Shown here piece by piece: positions 36,871 to 48,359 of a stretch of DNA of 64,000 nt. The notes beneath the pieces were generated by a model. The model did no database searches. It was not told where the DNA came from and saw nothing but the letters and a program-made list of their open reading frames with translations. The position numbers and the translations under genes are program-made. The DNA lies in NCBI GenBank assembly GCA_013397115.1, contig VWZW01005536.1, positions 144,557 through 208,556 of the forward strand. Reading direction: 5' to 3'. This stretch comes from Edolisoma coerulescens. Taxonomy: Eukaryota; Chordata; Aves; Passeriformes; Campephagidae. Numbering within the stretch: position 1 is the first letter of the stretch; each line of letters begins with the position of its first letter.

Positions 36871-39800
36871 AATCATAATGGATTCTCCCTTTGCTCTGAG
36901 GCTGCATTCTTTATGTTAAGCAAATTAATTCTTTGCTCTCCAAACTTTCAAGCTCTCATACCCGTAAGTAGATTATGAGCACTTTTTTCACCTTGCTTGT
37001 CAGTACAGAACTGTTTGCACTGTAACTGGCCCCCCCAGACCAAGAGCACAGACTGTTCTTTAAAGATTGAGATGGGTGCAAATAGATGATACTTTAGATG
37101 CAAACTGGAATGGAAATGTTGCCTTGGAAATTAAGACAATGAATTACTGATCCAGAGAAACAAGTTTTTGAAGTACATGTAGGAAATGATACTTTTTATT
37201 AAAAAGATCTAAAAATACTGGAGGGAAACATTTTAATTTATTTGTGGTTCTTTGCTGGCATGGATGGAGAGGGTTTTTAATTGATTTTGTTCAATCTTAA
37301 TTTTGTCCCCAAAACAAGCAGATCTGGGTTCAGATATTAGAACAGCAAATCTTGGATTGTGTGCTGTCCTTTAATTTCAAATAGCTTGTAAGCTATTGAA
37401 AAAATCCCAAATAAAGAATAGTTTCCCAATTAGATCTGAGGAAATAAAGAGGCTGACATGGGGTGTCTTCTTTGCTTATTACATGACCCTATGAATTTTG
37501 CATTTTGTTCTTTAAAATGTTGCCTCATGTAATGTTATTTTTGCCTGCAAGCCATAATACTGCATTCAGTCCAACTGTAATGAGGTTTCAGAAAATTGTT
37601 TGCTTTCCAAATGACATATTTAGCAAAACCTTATGGCAAAGTCTGTGGCTGTCAAGCTGCTGATAGTAAAATATTCCCAACTTCCCTGGTCCATTCTCAT
37701 ATGTTGTAGCAAACAAATGCAACTACCCCTCTTTTGACAAATGTTTATACTTCTGCTTGATTAAAGAAGGATTACTAAAAAGAGCTTTAATACTAGAAAT
37801 CAGGTCTTGTGAAAAGGATAGGATACTCTGATAGTTTCCCAGATATTTTGGGTTTGCTGGAAAACGTATGGAAAGCTCTGTTTGCTCACTGAAGTGCGTG
37901 ACCTGCTGGCACTAGAAGAAATAAATGTACGAATATTCCAGTGCTTGAAGCAGCTTTTGCCCTGTGCAGGGGATGTTGGCAGGCAGGTGGCTGCTTCTGC
38001 AGTCAGAGGGGTCTGTTTGTGTGTGGGAATCACCTCGTGGGCAGAATCAGACCTGGTCACTCTTGAAACCTCGTTGACTTGAATGAGTCTTGCGTGGGCC
38101 AGGTCTGCATTCCTCATGCATCCATCGCTCCTGGTACTGCCCGAGGGGGTTCAGGAATGCAGGCTTAGGGGCTTATAAAATTCATAAAATTGAAATAAAA
38201 GAGACAGCCGAAAGTCTTGTTTAATTCAGTGATGATCAAACACCTCCTCCAGGATTTTCAGTGTATTTGTATTTCCCAGTTTCAGGGTAATTAGGAAATA
38301 CACAACCTGTCTAACAGCCTAAAGAAAAATGAACTACCGGTGGACAGTGCGTGGATGTCAAATGGTTGGCCACAACTACCCTAAACCCCAACAATGTGAA
38401 GGATGTATTGCATTTATACTGTGGCTTGCTTCTCTAAGTTTTTCTTCTTCCTGTTCTGAACCTTTTAAGCTTTTTGTCTCTTACACATCGGCAGCTGTAC
38501 AACACTCTGGCTAAAGCCCTAAATGCTTTTTTTAAAGACAGATAATAAAAAGTATGAGCATTTTTGCCCAGGACTCAAATGAAATAGCATGGAGTGTCAC
38601 TTTGTAAACATAAATTGTTCAGGCTTCAGAAATAAAACCAAACCCAGAAACTGGTAGGTCCTTTTATGTTACAGTTACCTTCCACTTTATTGTAATCACA
38701 AAGGGAAAAAAACCTAACAATTTAAACTTCTAACAGTTAAAGCTTCGAACAATTTAAATCTGTAAGTTTGAATCTGGCTAAATAAATTGGGATTCTTTAG
38801 GATGTTAAAATCTCATTCCTATGGGTGACTTTTTATGTACTCAAATAATTCTGTTGAGTTTAATTAGACTCCTTGCATGAGCCATGTTACTCATGCGCAA
38901 CTATTTGCAGGATCAGAGCTTTACATTGTAGCTACAACAGCAAATTAAACATTAATCTAATCAGGAGTTTAGCTGGGAAAAACAAAGCACCAAAACAGAT
39001 ACTTTGATTGTCCTATGGGGTGAAACAACTCATGTGTTTAAGTTCCTGAGGTTTGTAACAGTTTGGAGCCCTGTGTGCTTCCAGCCATGGCCCCGACATT
39101 GGCCTCAGTGTGCTGTAAAACATTGATGCTATTTAAAGAGTGGTGTGGCTGTTTCTTCCCCTCCAGAAGGGATACGCAGCCTCACAGGATCCTTTTTCTC
39201 ATAACATGTTTTTCAGTAAAATTTTCCCAATTTTGTAATCATTTGGGAAGAAAGAACATTTCACAATGTTCATAAGGCTTGTGGATGTTTAGACCAGACA
39301 TCAGATTTCCTATTGATAGCATTAAATGCTTTGGAATGAAATGTTTTGGGTTTTCCATCTGTAGGCTGTCTGAGATGTCAGCAGCCAATATGACCTGCTC
39401 TTTCCCTTTTAGGTCTATAAATAAAAGGCAGCTTGTTTAACTGATCTTGCAGCAGAGAGCAGAGGTGTATATTAATGAGCTTGCTCTAATGGCACACTGG
39501 ACCTATTTAGCACTATGACTGTGAAGGCTTCTCTTTTTCAGTCATAACTCATTTCCTAAGAAAATGTCAGTTATTGCTTCGCCCTATGGTCTGAGCTGCT
39601 TAGTTTATAGTTTATTTCTTCTGATCTGTACCACTGACAGATATTCTAGACATGACCGTGATTAAATACGCTTATGAAAATGGTAAACATTTGATAATAT
39701 AAACCCTCTTGGGAACATGCTGTTATTTCTGCATGGCAACATTCTCAGGTGCATTCAAAGTATAATCTGGAAGCAAAGAAAAAACATTTTAAGCAATTAC

Positions 39801-40597
39801 AGTTATTAGATTAAACTGTTTTATTGGGAAAATTGTGATGTGTTTAGATCAGTGTGAGATAATTCGGTGTTTTTATAAATATGGCTTTTGAATGCATGAT
39901 ATTGCAACACCGACACAGCAGTGAGACTTTAGTGTGAAATAAAAGATAACATGTGTATCTCCATATGGTAATGAACTAGTTTAGTCCCATAAATTTCTAC
40001 AAGGTATCTTTTCCTGGTAGAAGCCCTGTTCTAAAAGCAGCAGTAGTTATAAAACCCAGTAACTGCATTGTGTTCTTGCTGTAATCATGTGGCATTGTTT
40101 TGTGTCTGTGCTTGGGTGTGTGCAGCATTAACGACCTCACAGCAAAAATAGTAATTGCAATATAATTATTATTTTTATTGATGAAACTTGTTTAAGAGCT
40201 CTGTTGACATTTACAGACTTTGAGGATCATGCAGCATTTGTTACAGTTATCCCAGGCATCAAACGTCCACAAAATGTTTAGGATTGTGGGATTAAGCAGT
40301 GACAGATTGGGGCCAGATGTCTGGGAGATCCCATAAGTGGCCTTCTCAGTTGATAAAATAGCTCTTACCATCCTGAAACCCTTTTGAAACTGAACATTAG
40401 TTCTTTGTAGTTGAAGTTGAGACACTTGTGGGATGGCTGGATCTTCCCGGAGGTTATTTAAAAAGGAGAATGAGCACCCCATTTCTCCAAGAGTAGCTTT
40501 ATTTACTGCATATATAATATATAATGTATATATAAATGTAAATACACTACAAGTAGCAAGAGTAGGTGGAAGAGTTAAAAGAGTTGGTGAGTAGCAG

Positions 40598-40625
40598 TTT
40601 TTTACTTTACTTTACTTTACCTTAC
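40598..40625. repeat. (TTTAC)n microsatellite
   Basis: Four perfect TTTAC units are followed by one variant unit (CTTAC). It is a simple repeat about 3.8 kb before the first visible exon. Confidence 0.85.
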
Positions 40626-41587
40626 AAAGTTGTCTTAACAACAGCAACCCAGTTGAAGTTACCATGGCCTCCTCTTCAGGGAAGCTGTTTCCATATGTGG
40701 ACTCCCATAGGGACAAACTGTGAGGGACACAGTCAGTAGATCCAGCAAAAAATAAGAGAGTTGAAAAAGGTGTCCTTCAAAGTGCAACTCTTTCTGCAGC
40801 TCTGAGTGGATTCTCAGCCCCACCCTGCTCAGCTCTTTGTACCAGCTCCTTTCCTCCCTCCCTTTCAGACCTTTCATCTTCACCTTCCCCTCTTCTCATC
40901 ACTTGCTGATAAAGTTCTTGCCCACTCCTTTCCCATTGATTTTCTTCCTGTTTCACCAATCCAGCCTTTGCCAACTTGAAAATCTAAGTACTGCAGCCAC
41001 ATCATTCTCTTTGCTGGTGTATTGTTCCCCACTCACATGTTTACCCTGAGTTTATCACTGCATTGGGACCATCCCACTGTCTGTTACCCAGTTCAATAGA
41101 GCTGGGTAATACAAATGATGTGAATTAGGAAATAATAACATAAATAAGAAAAGCTCTGAATGTCCAAGCATATGTGGTGATGGAGGATCCTTACTGCTGA
41201 AGGCATTGGACATATTTACCAAGAAAAGGCAGCTGACCACGGTAGAAGGGTCTGTAAATAAGCCCATATTTGTTTGAGTGTTGCTGCTTACACTGTAGCT
41301 CTGAGCATTCTGGTAGGGCCTGCTCCTTCTCTTCCTGAAGTGTCGATCCAGCAAACTCTTAAACATATGTGCTTTCATGTGTTTTAAATTAAGCTTGTGT
41401 TTAGATGTTTTAGGACATTTGCTGTTGGAATTTTTGCTACTGACATCAATGAGAGTGGAGCTGGACCTTTAATGAGTTTGGATTATTCTGCATACCTTCC
41501 TACTTTGCATTAGGCTCTAGATATGGAACTGAAGACTGGTAATCCATTAGAAAAACATTCTGAGGGTCAAGATCCTTCTCTCTAAAT

Positions 41588-42063
41588 TGGAGAGAGATGG
41601 ATTTGATGGCTGGAGTGTTCAGGGAATGAGGAATGATGGTCACATCCAGAGGGTAGTGGTGAATGACTCAATATTCAGACTGGATGTCGGTGACAAGCGA
41701 TGTCCCTTGGGGGTCCATTCTGGGACCAGATGCAGCCTCAGCAAATTTTCAGGTGACGCCAAGCTGTGTGGTGCAGTTGACACTCCTGAGGGACGGTATG
41801 CCATCCAGAGGGACCTGGACAAGCTCCAGAAGTGGCCCATGGGAATCTCATAGGTTTCAACAAGGCCAAGTCCAGGGTCCTGCAGCTGGTTCAGGGCAAC
41901 CCCTGGTATCAACACAGGCTGGGGGATGAAGGAGCTCCAAGGGATGGAACACCTCTTCTGAGAAGACAGGCTGAGAGAGTTGGGCTTGTTCAGCCTGGAG
42001 AAGGTGCCGGGGAGACTTAGAGCAGCCTCTCAGTGCTTGAAGGGGACCTGCAGGAGAGATGAA
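41588..42063 (+). mobile_element. CR1 LINE fragment (reverse transcriptase part), decayed
   Basis: In shifting frames the sequence encodes recognisable pieces of a CR1 LINE reverse transcriptase: DGHIQRVVVNDS, PLGVHSG, DAKLCGAVDTPEG, AIQRDLDKLQKW, then in another frame NLIGFNKAKSRVLQL and YQHRLGDEG. It then jumps to DRLREL-like sequence at the nucleotide level (AGGCTGAGAGAGTTGGGCTT). Several frameshifts and at least two internal deletions are implied: one in the middle of the palm, one of a few hundred bases after the YQHRLGDE segment. The active-site FADD box reads FSGD, so a catalytic aspartate is lost. It lies in sense orientation in the GLIS1 intron and cannot be active. Confidence 0.85.
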
Positions 42064-43153
42064 AGGGATAATAGTTCAAAGGGATGCCACACTATGGACA
42101 CACTAATCAAAGGAGGCTGGAAAGGAGGAAGATAAGGAACAAAAAGGAAAAAAGTTATCTTCAGGACCTCAGAACATTCACTCAGCTTTATGGAATGTCC
42201 TATGAGAACTATGAATTTGCTGAACTCTGCTCTATTTTTCATAGACTTCAGCATTTTTGCACATTTTAAATTGCTCCATTCTGAATCTTTGTCAGATTTT
42301 TAGTGATGGTCATGAAGAAAGTTTGTTTCTTTTGAAGCCTTGTTGGCTTTGGTCACTTCCAAACCCCCCTGCTTCTTTGTACCAGCTCAGAGGTGGATTG
42401 TGGCCAGACAAAGCTTCTGAACTCATAAACTGCATGTCTCCAGGTGATTTTGTGGATCTGTCACAATAGCTGTGATGGGTAAAGATGGAAATATATATCC
42501 ATGAGATAGTTGTCTGTACAAATAGACCCAATATGCCATTTAGATGGGTTAATATCTGCCCTGGGCAGTAAAATATTTATGGCAGTAAAGGCCACATCGA
42601 TCCTTTGGAGTGTGAATGGCTGGGACAGACAGAGAAGTGCCAGAAACCCCTCTGCCTGCAGTTTGAAGAGCTGATCTGCATCCAGTGCCAGGACACAGCC
42701 TGCAACATGAAGTGCTGGCTCGAGAATCACTTTGGTCACTGTGTTGGGGTATTTACAAAACACACTGGGCTGAGCAGAATGTGCTGGGCCTTTCTCCATC
42801 AGTGATTTAATTTGCCTTTGGCAGGCCCTGGGAGATCAGGTGCCTCCAGGGTACAGCATCTTCAAGGCTCCTGCATCTGCTCTCCCTTCCCATCCCTCCC
42901 CCTGCACTGCTGGATGCAACAGCCAGGTCAGCAGTTTGCATGCACCGATGTGTGTAAGAGGTGTGAATGACAAACAGGATTGGCAAGGTGGTTTCTGTGA
43001 TGCCATCTGAGGAGCCACAAGTTCCTGGAAAGTTGCTGAACAAAATCCTGACTCGGCAAAAGGAAGTGACAAAGCATTTGCTGATTTTTTAAGAGTCAGG
43101 ATTTCACTGTTCATGAGCACGAATCATACAAAAATCCATGGCTTCCAGAAACA

Positions 43154-43327
43154 GTGGTTGGAACAGGTTGCTCAGAGAAGCTGTGGCTGCCTCATCCCTG
43201 GAATTGCTCAGGGCCAGGTTGGATGGGGCTTGGAGCAACCTGGGATAGTGGAAGGTGTCCCTGCCCGCGGCAGGGCTTGGATCCAGGTGACCCTTAAGGT
43301 CCCTTCCAACACAAACCATTCTATGAA
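43154..43327 (+). mobile_element. CR1 LINE 3' end fragment
   Basis: The sequence matches the well-known CR1 3' end. It starts GTGGTTGGAACAGGTTGCTC, passes through GGAGCAACCTGGGATAGTGG and GGTGTCCCTGCCCGCGGCAG, and finishes GGTCCCTTCCAACACAAACC then ATTCTATGA. It is 5'-truncated, as CR1 copies usually are. Orientation is the same as that of the CR1 fragment at 41588-42063. Confidence 0.93.
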
Positions 43328-44440
43328 GATACACCTGCATTATTTCAGAATTGCTGTTAGTGTTGATATGAAGGTGAATTGGGTTGTGTTTCTCAAATAC
43401 ATTCCTTGAGATCACAAATCCTTGAGGAACCAGGTTTTCATCTGTGTAGAGGCATAAGAAGATCTGCAGTGCCATGAAACAGCAATATATGCAGAGTGGG
43501 CTAAGGATATGCATTCCATCATTTGAGTACTTGCATGCAAGTATTTGAACACGTGTAAGTATCTGAGTGCATTTTATGGGTGTGCAGGTGCACGAATGTG
43601 CACACGAGTATTTGTGCTCACCTGGGAGAGTTCCCAAAGCACATCCTGCAGACAGTGCCTCCACTGCCTGTTGTCTGTAACACAGACACTTAGCAGTGAG
43701 CAATGCAAAACACCCTTCCCTTGGCCTAGTAGCTGGAAATTTCACTTATTTATTTATTCCAGTTTAATTTGAAACAGTCACTTCTGTTATGAACGCTATG
43801 CAGCATTTTATTGCTGAGCTCCCTAATGAAACGGGTGCTTAAGAAGTCAGAATTGCTCAGGTTACTGGTTGTATAAATGCTGAGAACAGCTCTGAATGAT
43901 ATAGCTAGTAAAGAAAGGGGTGCAGAATAACAGCAGAGTTCCTTTGGATTGATCTTCAAATGGATCAGGTCTTCCTGTAATAGTCCTTGCTCATCTGCTC
44001 CAGTGTATACTATTTCAGACACCTGAAACTAGGTTCTAACCCGCCACAAATAGCTTCTCTTGCTCTCTGTCTGTAGCAGCTAATTGTTATTGCCCACAGT
44101 GGTTCCTGTGCCAGTTAACATCTCAGAGGACTCCTCAGAACACTTGTTCTTTCTTTAAATTTTCTGTTCTGACACCATGTCTTTAAGTGTTCAGTACTTC
44201 AGACAGAATGTGTGAGATATTTATAACCCTTGTATTATTACTGAGCTGCACACCGTGTCTTCAGTGACAGATTAAATGAACAGCACAATATGTTGTGTTT
44301 CATCCATAAATTTCAACAGATGTTTGAATGTTGGTTGATTTATTGCATGTCCAACTTGGTTCTTACACTGTTCTCATTGTGGCTGCACATGGTTTATTTA
44401 ATAGAACCTTACAACAATTTTTTTTTATGCCGTTTTTCAG

Positions 44441-44602
44441 TTTGAAGGGTGCAACAAGGCATTTTCTAGGCTTGAGAACCTCAAGATTCACCTCCGGAGT
44501 CACACTGGGGAGAAGCCATACCTGTGTCAGCATCCTGGCTGCCAGAAAGCTTTCAGCAACTCCAGCGACCGGGCAAAGCATCAGCGGACACACCTGGATA
44601 CC
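44441..44602 (+). CDS. GLIS1: GLIS1-like exon: rest of zinc finger 3 and all of zinc finger 4
   Basis: This 162-nt internal exon encodes 54 residues (phase 0 at both ends). It starts FEGCNKAFSRLENLKIH and ends QRTHLDT. Residue C4 with H17 and H21 completes a C2H2 finger whose first cysteine must be in the upstream exon. C29, C34, H47 and H51 form a complete finger (C-x4-C-x12-H-x3-H), and the two are joined by the TGEKPY linker. These match zinc fingers 3 and 4 of the five-finger GLIS subfamily of GLI/ZIC-like nuclear transcription factors, which bind GLIS-response elements in DNA. The acceptor is a T-rich tract ending TTTTTCAG and the donor is GTAAGC. Family membership is secure. The paralogue choice rests mainly on the next two exons, because the fingers are nearly identical in GLIS1 and GLIS3. 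Confidence 0.95.
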
Positions 44603-44816
44603 GTAAGCGTGATTTCATCCTGGGAGCTGCACTGAGTTTTCCAGTGGTCCTGGTACACAGTCAGTTCTGTAACTGCAGGGGGACTTGGCCTTTTCATGAG
44701 AGGAGTCTTAGAAAAGTCAGCTATGAGCAAGTGTATTTGGTTTTGAACTGTATGTGCTTTGAGAAATGAAAAAGCCTTGATCATAAAGAGGCAATTAGTT
44801 GGTGTTACTCATGCTG

Positions 44817-44846
44817 AGGAGTAAGTTACGCAGGAGTAAGTTACTC
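44817..44846. repeat. 15-bp tandem duplication
   Basis: Two adjacent copies of AGGAGTAAGTTAC(G/T)C differ at one base. This is a small local duplication with no evident function. Confidence 0.7.
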
Positions 44847-47480
44847 AGCAAACTCTCCCATTGTTCCAGTTCCAGGAAGAGGAGGCAGCAGCACAATAAG
44901 GTGTAGCTGAGTGAAAGCTGAGTCACTGCTGCTGCACCAAATGTGTGACATTGTCTCACTTCCTGTCCCCTTCAGTGAGTGTTCTGAGTGAATGCAAAAG
45001 CTGTTCAGACCTCTCAGTGCAAGATAAATGCACCTCAGTTTTGGGCAGTAATTTTGTAAAAGTGAAAATAAATCTGTCCCATAACTCTGTGGAATTGGTT
45101 AATTACCCTCCATCAGAATTAACTGTGAGAAACACATTCTTTAATTCTCTGCAGTTGGTAGATTTAGCTTGACTCTGCAACTCTTCTCACTTGTCTCACA
45201 GAGAAGATGGGAGCCTGTCAAGCACCTTGGGCTCTACTGAGATGAAATCACCAGATCACGGGGAAAGAAAGCAATGAGACAGCTCTGCAGAGCAGTCATA
45301 AAGCTTGTAAAGAATAACAGGCAGAGTTGTTCCTTTGTCTTTTTCGAAGAAGTGAATATATGTTTTAGTTTGGCCAAGTGTTTATGGGGCAGAACTTTTG
45401 AGTTTAATTGATATTTACTTTTTAAGCAGTTACACATTTCAGACAGTGCAGCATTAAGGAATGTCTAATGTACATTATGCCTTGCAAAAACAAACAAGTA
45501 AGAGAAGCAAGTCAGTCACATTTTCCAAACCAAAGCACACTTACAATAACAATGTTTTTGAAAGTCAACCTGAGATATTTGAATTTTTAATTTGCATCTC
45601 TCTTGAAAGTGGAAATACTAAATTGCGTGCAGTTTTTAAATTTAATTGCATGAATCTAGCTGATATTTTTTTTATTGTCCAAACTCACAAATGGAATGCC
45701 ATCTATTAGTTTTAAGAGAGAACTTAAATGGTTACTAAAATGAGCACAAATTCTTTGTGTGTGTTGTCTGTGCAATATTGAAAACAAATGTCTTAACTTT
45801 CTATTTTCTTCTCTTCTCCCTTTATCTCTGTCTTTATTATCTGAAATGCTCATAAATCAGGAAAAAGGTACAGTAATCATTTTCTACTAACTTCCTTAAA
45901 TACCTAAAAACATCCTCCATGGTGTTCCACTGCAGGTTCTCTACAACTGTTTCTGTAGTCGTGCACACGGTAACTGAGTTCCACTTACCTGGTTTAATTG
46001 AAGCCCTGTGGTTTAAGCCCAGTGAATTGTGTGCTTATGTGAATGTGAAAAATAGCAGAGCTACAGGATGGTGCTGCTGCACCAAACAGCTGCCTAGAAT
46101 GTCAGAGCAAATAGCCATGAACCTTTGTAAGGGTAGTCAGATTTTCATCTAGTTTCCCTATCACTGAGTTGAATCATTTTATCACTAATTTGAATGACAT
46201 CAGTGATTTGAAAAATACTCTGCTAGTTTTTCTGCCAAGGGATTTGTTAAAGTTTTCCATAGCTTTTCCTCAGGTGTCAGTTCTCTGTGTTCCAGACACT
46301 CTCAATAAATCTCCTTTGCCCTGTAACTTTCTGGGTAGGTGCTGTGTTAGGCTGTAAGGTCATGAATTGGTGAATGATTCTATTATTCCTTCAGAAATTT
46401 CCTGCTGGCTGGACAGAGTAGCAATACTTATCCTCTGGAGGTACTTACAAAGAAAGGGGGTTTATATAGGCTGCTTATTCCTTATTGAGTGCATTTGGAA
46501 TTGGTTTTAAAGCTTCTCAATGTAGGTCACTCCATCATTTATCTTCTCCAAAGGAGAATCTGTAAATCATTTCACTTGCTGGTATACGCTGGTTTGATCG
46601 AATCCCTACTAAATCATCTGGAAGTAGATCCCTCTCCTAGGCAGGAGCAGAACAAAGGGAACCTGTCTGTCCCTGTGGTAAAAAGGGCATGTCAGCACTC
46701 CTCCAGGAGCAGAGCAACTGGTTTAGAGGACCTCACAGTCACTTCTCCCAAAACTGGTGGGATTTTTTCCCTTCTGTGCATCCTCCTTCTGAAACCAAGG
46801 GGATTAAAGAATGTGACACCGAGGTCATGGCAAACCAGTTTTCTGCCTTTGAGAAGACACCAAAAGGATTTGCTAGTCCTAGTGAGAAGGCTGAGGTAAT
46901 GTTGATAGATGAGGCAAGAAAACAAGAGGGCAAAAGAATGTTCCATTCAACTTTAAAGCTTTGTGAGCTGTGCCTTGCAGCACTATTTTGCTGGCACTTA
47001 AGTGAGTGGTTACTTTAAAGTGCCTTTGCTCATTTTGGCAATTGCACCTTCATTTGGAGTTTGTTCTGTAACCCAGAGATAGTGTTCCATTTGTTTGGAG
47101 TAGGCATTGCCAAGAGAAGAATTTGGTGAGGATTTTAGTTGCTGGGAGTCCAGAATCAGCATTTAAATTAGAGCATCTAATTTCTTTATTTACCTATGAG
47201 AAGAGAACACTGGAACTGCCTGCCCAGAGTCAGATGGTTTTCTCAGGAGGCAGTGCTGATACTGTGCCACATAAAAGTGGCAAGTGCTGCCACATGCCAA
47301 AAGCAGCTGGAAAGGTGTTCCCAACAAAATCAACAATAGTGGGGGTTTCTTTATGGATTTGCTCAGATGTTAGTGTTTGATGCAGGTGGTTACGAGTTAG
47401 AAAGACATTGCTGCTGTTATTCAAAAGATGTGAAGGAAACCAAATGTGTGCTATGCCCTAAATTCCACTTTGCTGCGTAT

Positions 47481-47995
47481 CAGAGAATCACAGAATTGTT
47501 AAGGTTGGAAAAGACCTTTAAGATCTTTGAGTCCAACTGTTACCCCACCACTAATCCGTGTGCCCAGGTGCCACATCCACACAGCTGTTGAACACTTCCA
47601 GGGATGGTGATGCCACCACTTCCCTGGGCAGCCTGTTCTAATGGCTGACCATCTTTTCTGTGAAGAAATGGTTCTTTAAATCCAATCTAAACTTCCCCTG
47701 GTGCAACTTGACACCATTTCCTCTTGTCCCGACCCTTGTTACTTGGGAGAAGAGCCTGACCCCCACCTGGCTGCACCCTCCTGTCAGGGAGTTGTAGAGA
47801 GTGAGAAGGTCCTCCCTGAGCCTTCTTTTCTGCAGGCTGAGACCCCCGAACTCCCTCAGCCACTCCTTGTTCTCCAGACTCTTCCCCAACTCACTTGCCC
47901 TTCTCTGGACATGCTCCAACCTCTCAATGTTTTTGTTGTCGTGAGGGACCCAAAACCACACCCAGGATTCGAGGTGGGGCCTCACCAGTGCCCAG
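47481..47995 (-). mobile_element. CR1 LINE fragment, antisense to the gene
   Basis: The reverse strand encodes the C-terminal part of a CR1 open frame 2 protein over 47638-47985: RPHLESWVWFWVPHDNKN, IERLEHVQRRASELGKSL, LREFGGLSLQKRRLREDLLT, then GNGVKLHQGKFRLDLKN. The CR1 3' end lies at the left edge (CAGAGAATCACAGAATTG). It is therefore a 3' CR1 piece of about 515 bp, truncated at its 5' end. This frame is open for 115 codons, so this copy is less decayed than the one at 41588. Confidence 0.93.
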
Positions 47996-48359
47996 CAATC
48001 TTTGTAAAAGCTATAAATCAGAACTCAAACCCGGAATGTCTGTCTTTATAATTATACTGGATGATCTCATGATAATTTTGTTTGCTGTCAAAAAAAGAGA
48101 AATGCTCTCAAAACCCATCCAGTCCCAGCTCACCAGCATTTACCTGAGCCCAGTAATCCACATCCAGCGTGCCAGCGCAGGATCAGTTCTGTTTGCATCG
48201 TGCCTGGTTTGTGAGCTTAGAGGAGACAGAGCAGACGTGGACCCAGCAAAGAGCGAGCGGCTGAGGTTCAGCACCGCGGGTCAGCGTCCTGCAGCGCTCC
48301 CCCTGCTGGCTGGGGCAGGCAGAGGGGTGTGACACGTCTCCCTTTGCTCCCGTTCCCAG

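Larger units (their letters stand above)
1..44440 (+). other. GLIS1: 3' part of a large intron of the GLIS1-like gene
   Basis: This 44-kb stretch precedes the first visible exon and ends in a good acceptor: a T-rich tract at 44418-44438 followed by CAG. No exon for zinc fingers 1-2 is present, so the donor lies upstream of base 1. The sequence is AT-leaning and CpG-poor, with short unrelated open frames on both strands and no recognisable protein domain outside CR1 remnants. It holds the repeats listed separately: tandem repeats at 6422 and 40598, an alternating purine-pyrimidine tract at 5573, a duplicated block at 24190/25344, CR1 pieces at 29991, 41588 and 43154, and MIR-like remnants near 30850 and 31591. 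In 1-5572, 6470-24189, 25504-29100 and 32000-36450 I see nothing specific. Enhancers may lie here but cannot be recognised without cross-species alignment. Confidence 0.8.
44603..48359 (+). other. GLIS1: Intron between the finger 3-4 exon and the finger 5 exon
   Basis: This 3.76-kb phase-0 intron has donor GTAAGC and acceptor CCGTTCCCAG. The last ~130 bases are GC-rich with several CpGs, unlike the rest. It contains a 15-bp duplication at 44817-44846 and an antisense CR1 fragment at 47481-47995. Between 44850 and 47480 I see only AT-rich sequence with chance open frames. Confidence 0.9.

Noticed and set aside
37800..38130. Possible ancient interspersed repeat containing CGTTGACTTGAATGAG
   Set aside because: It recalls the TTGACTTCAATGG motif common in old reptile and bird repeats, but the flanks are too diverged to assign a family or boundaries.
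43104..43745. 213-codon open frame on the reverse strand
   Set aside because: Part of it is the antisense of the CR1 3' end at 43154-43327. The rest has no known motif.
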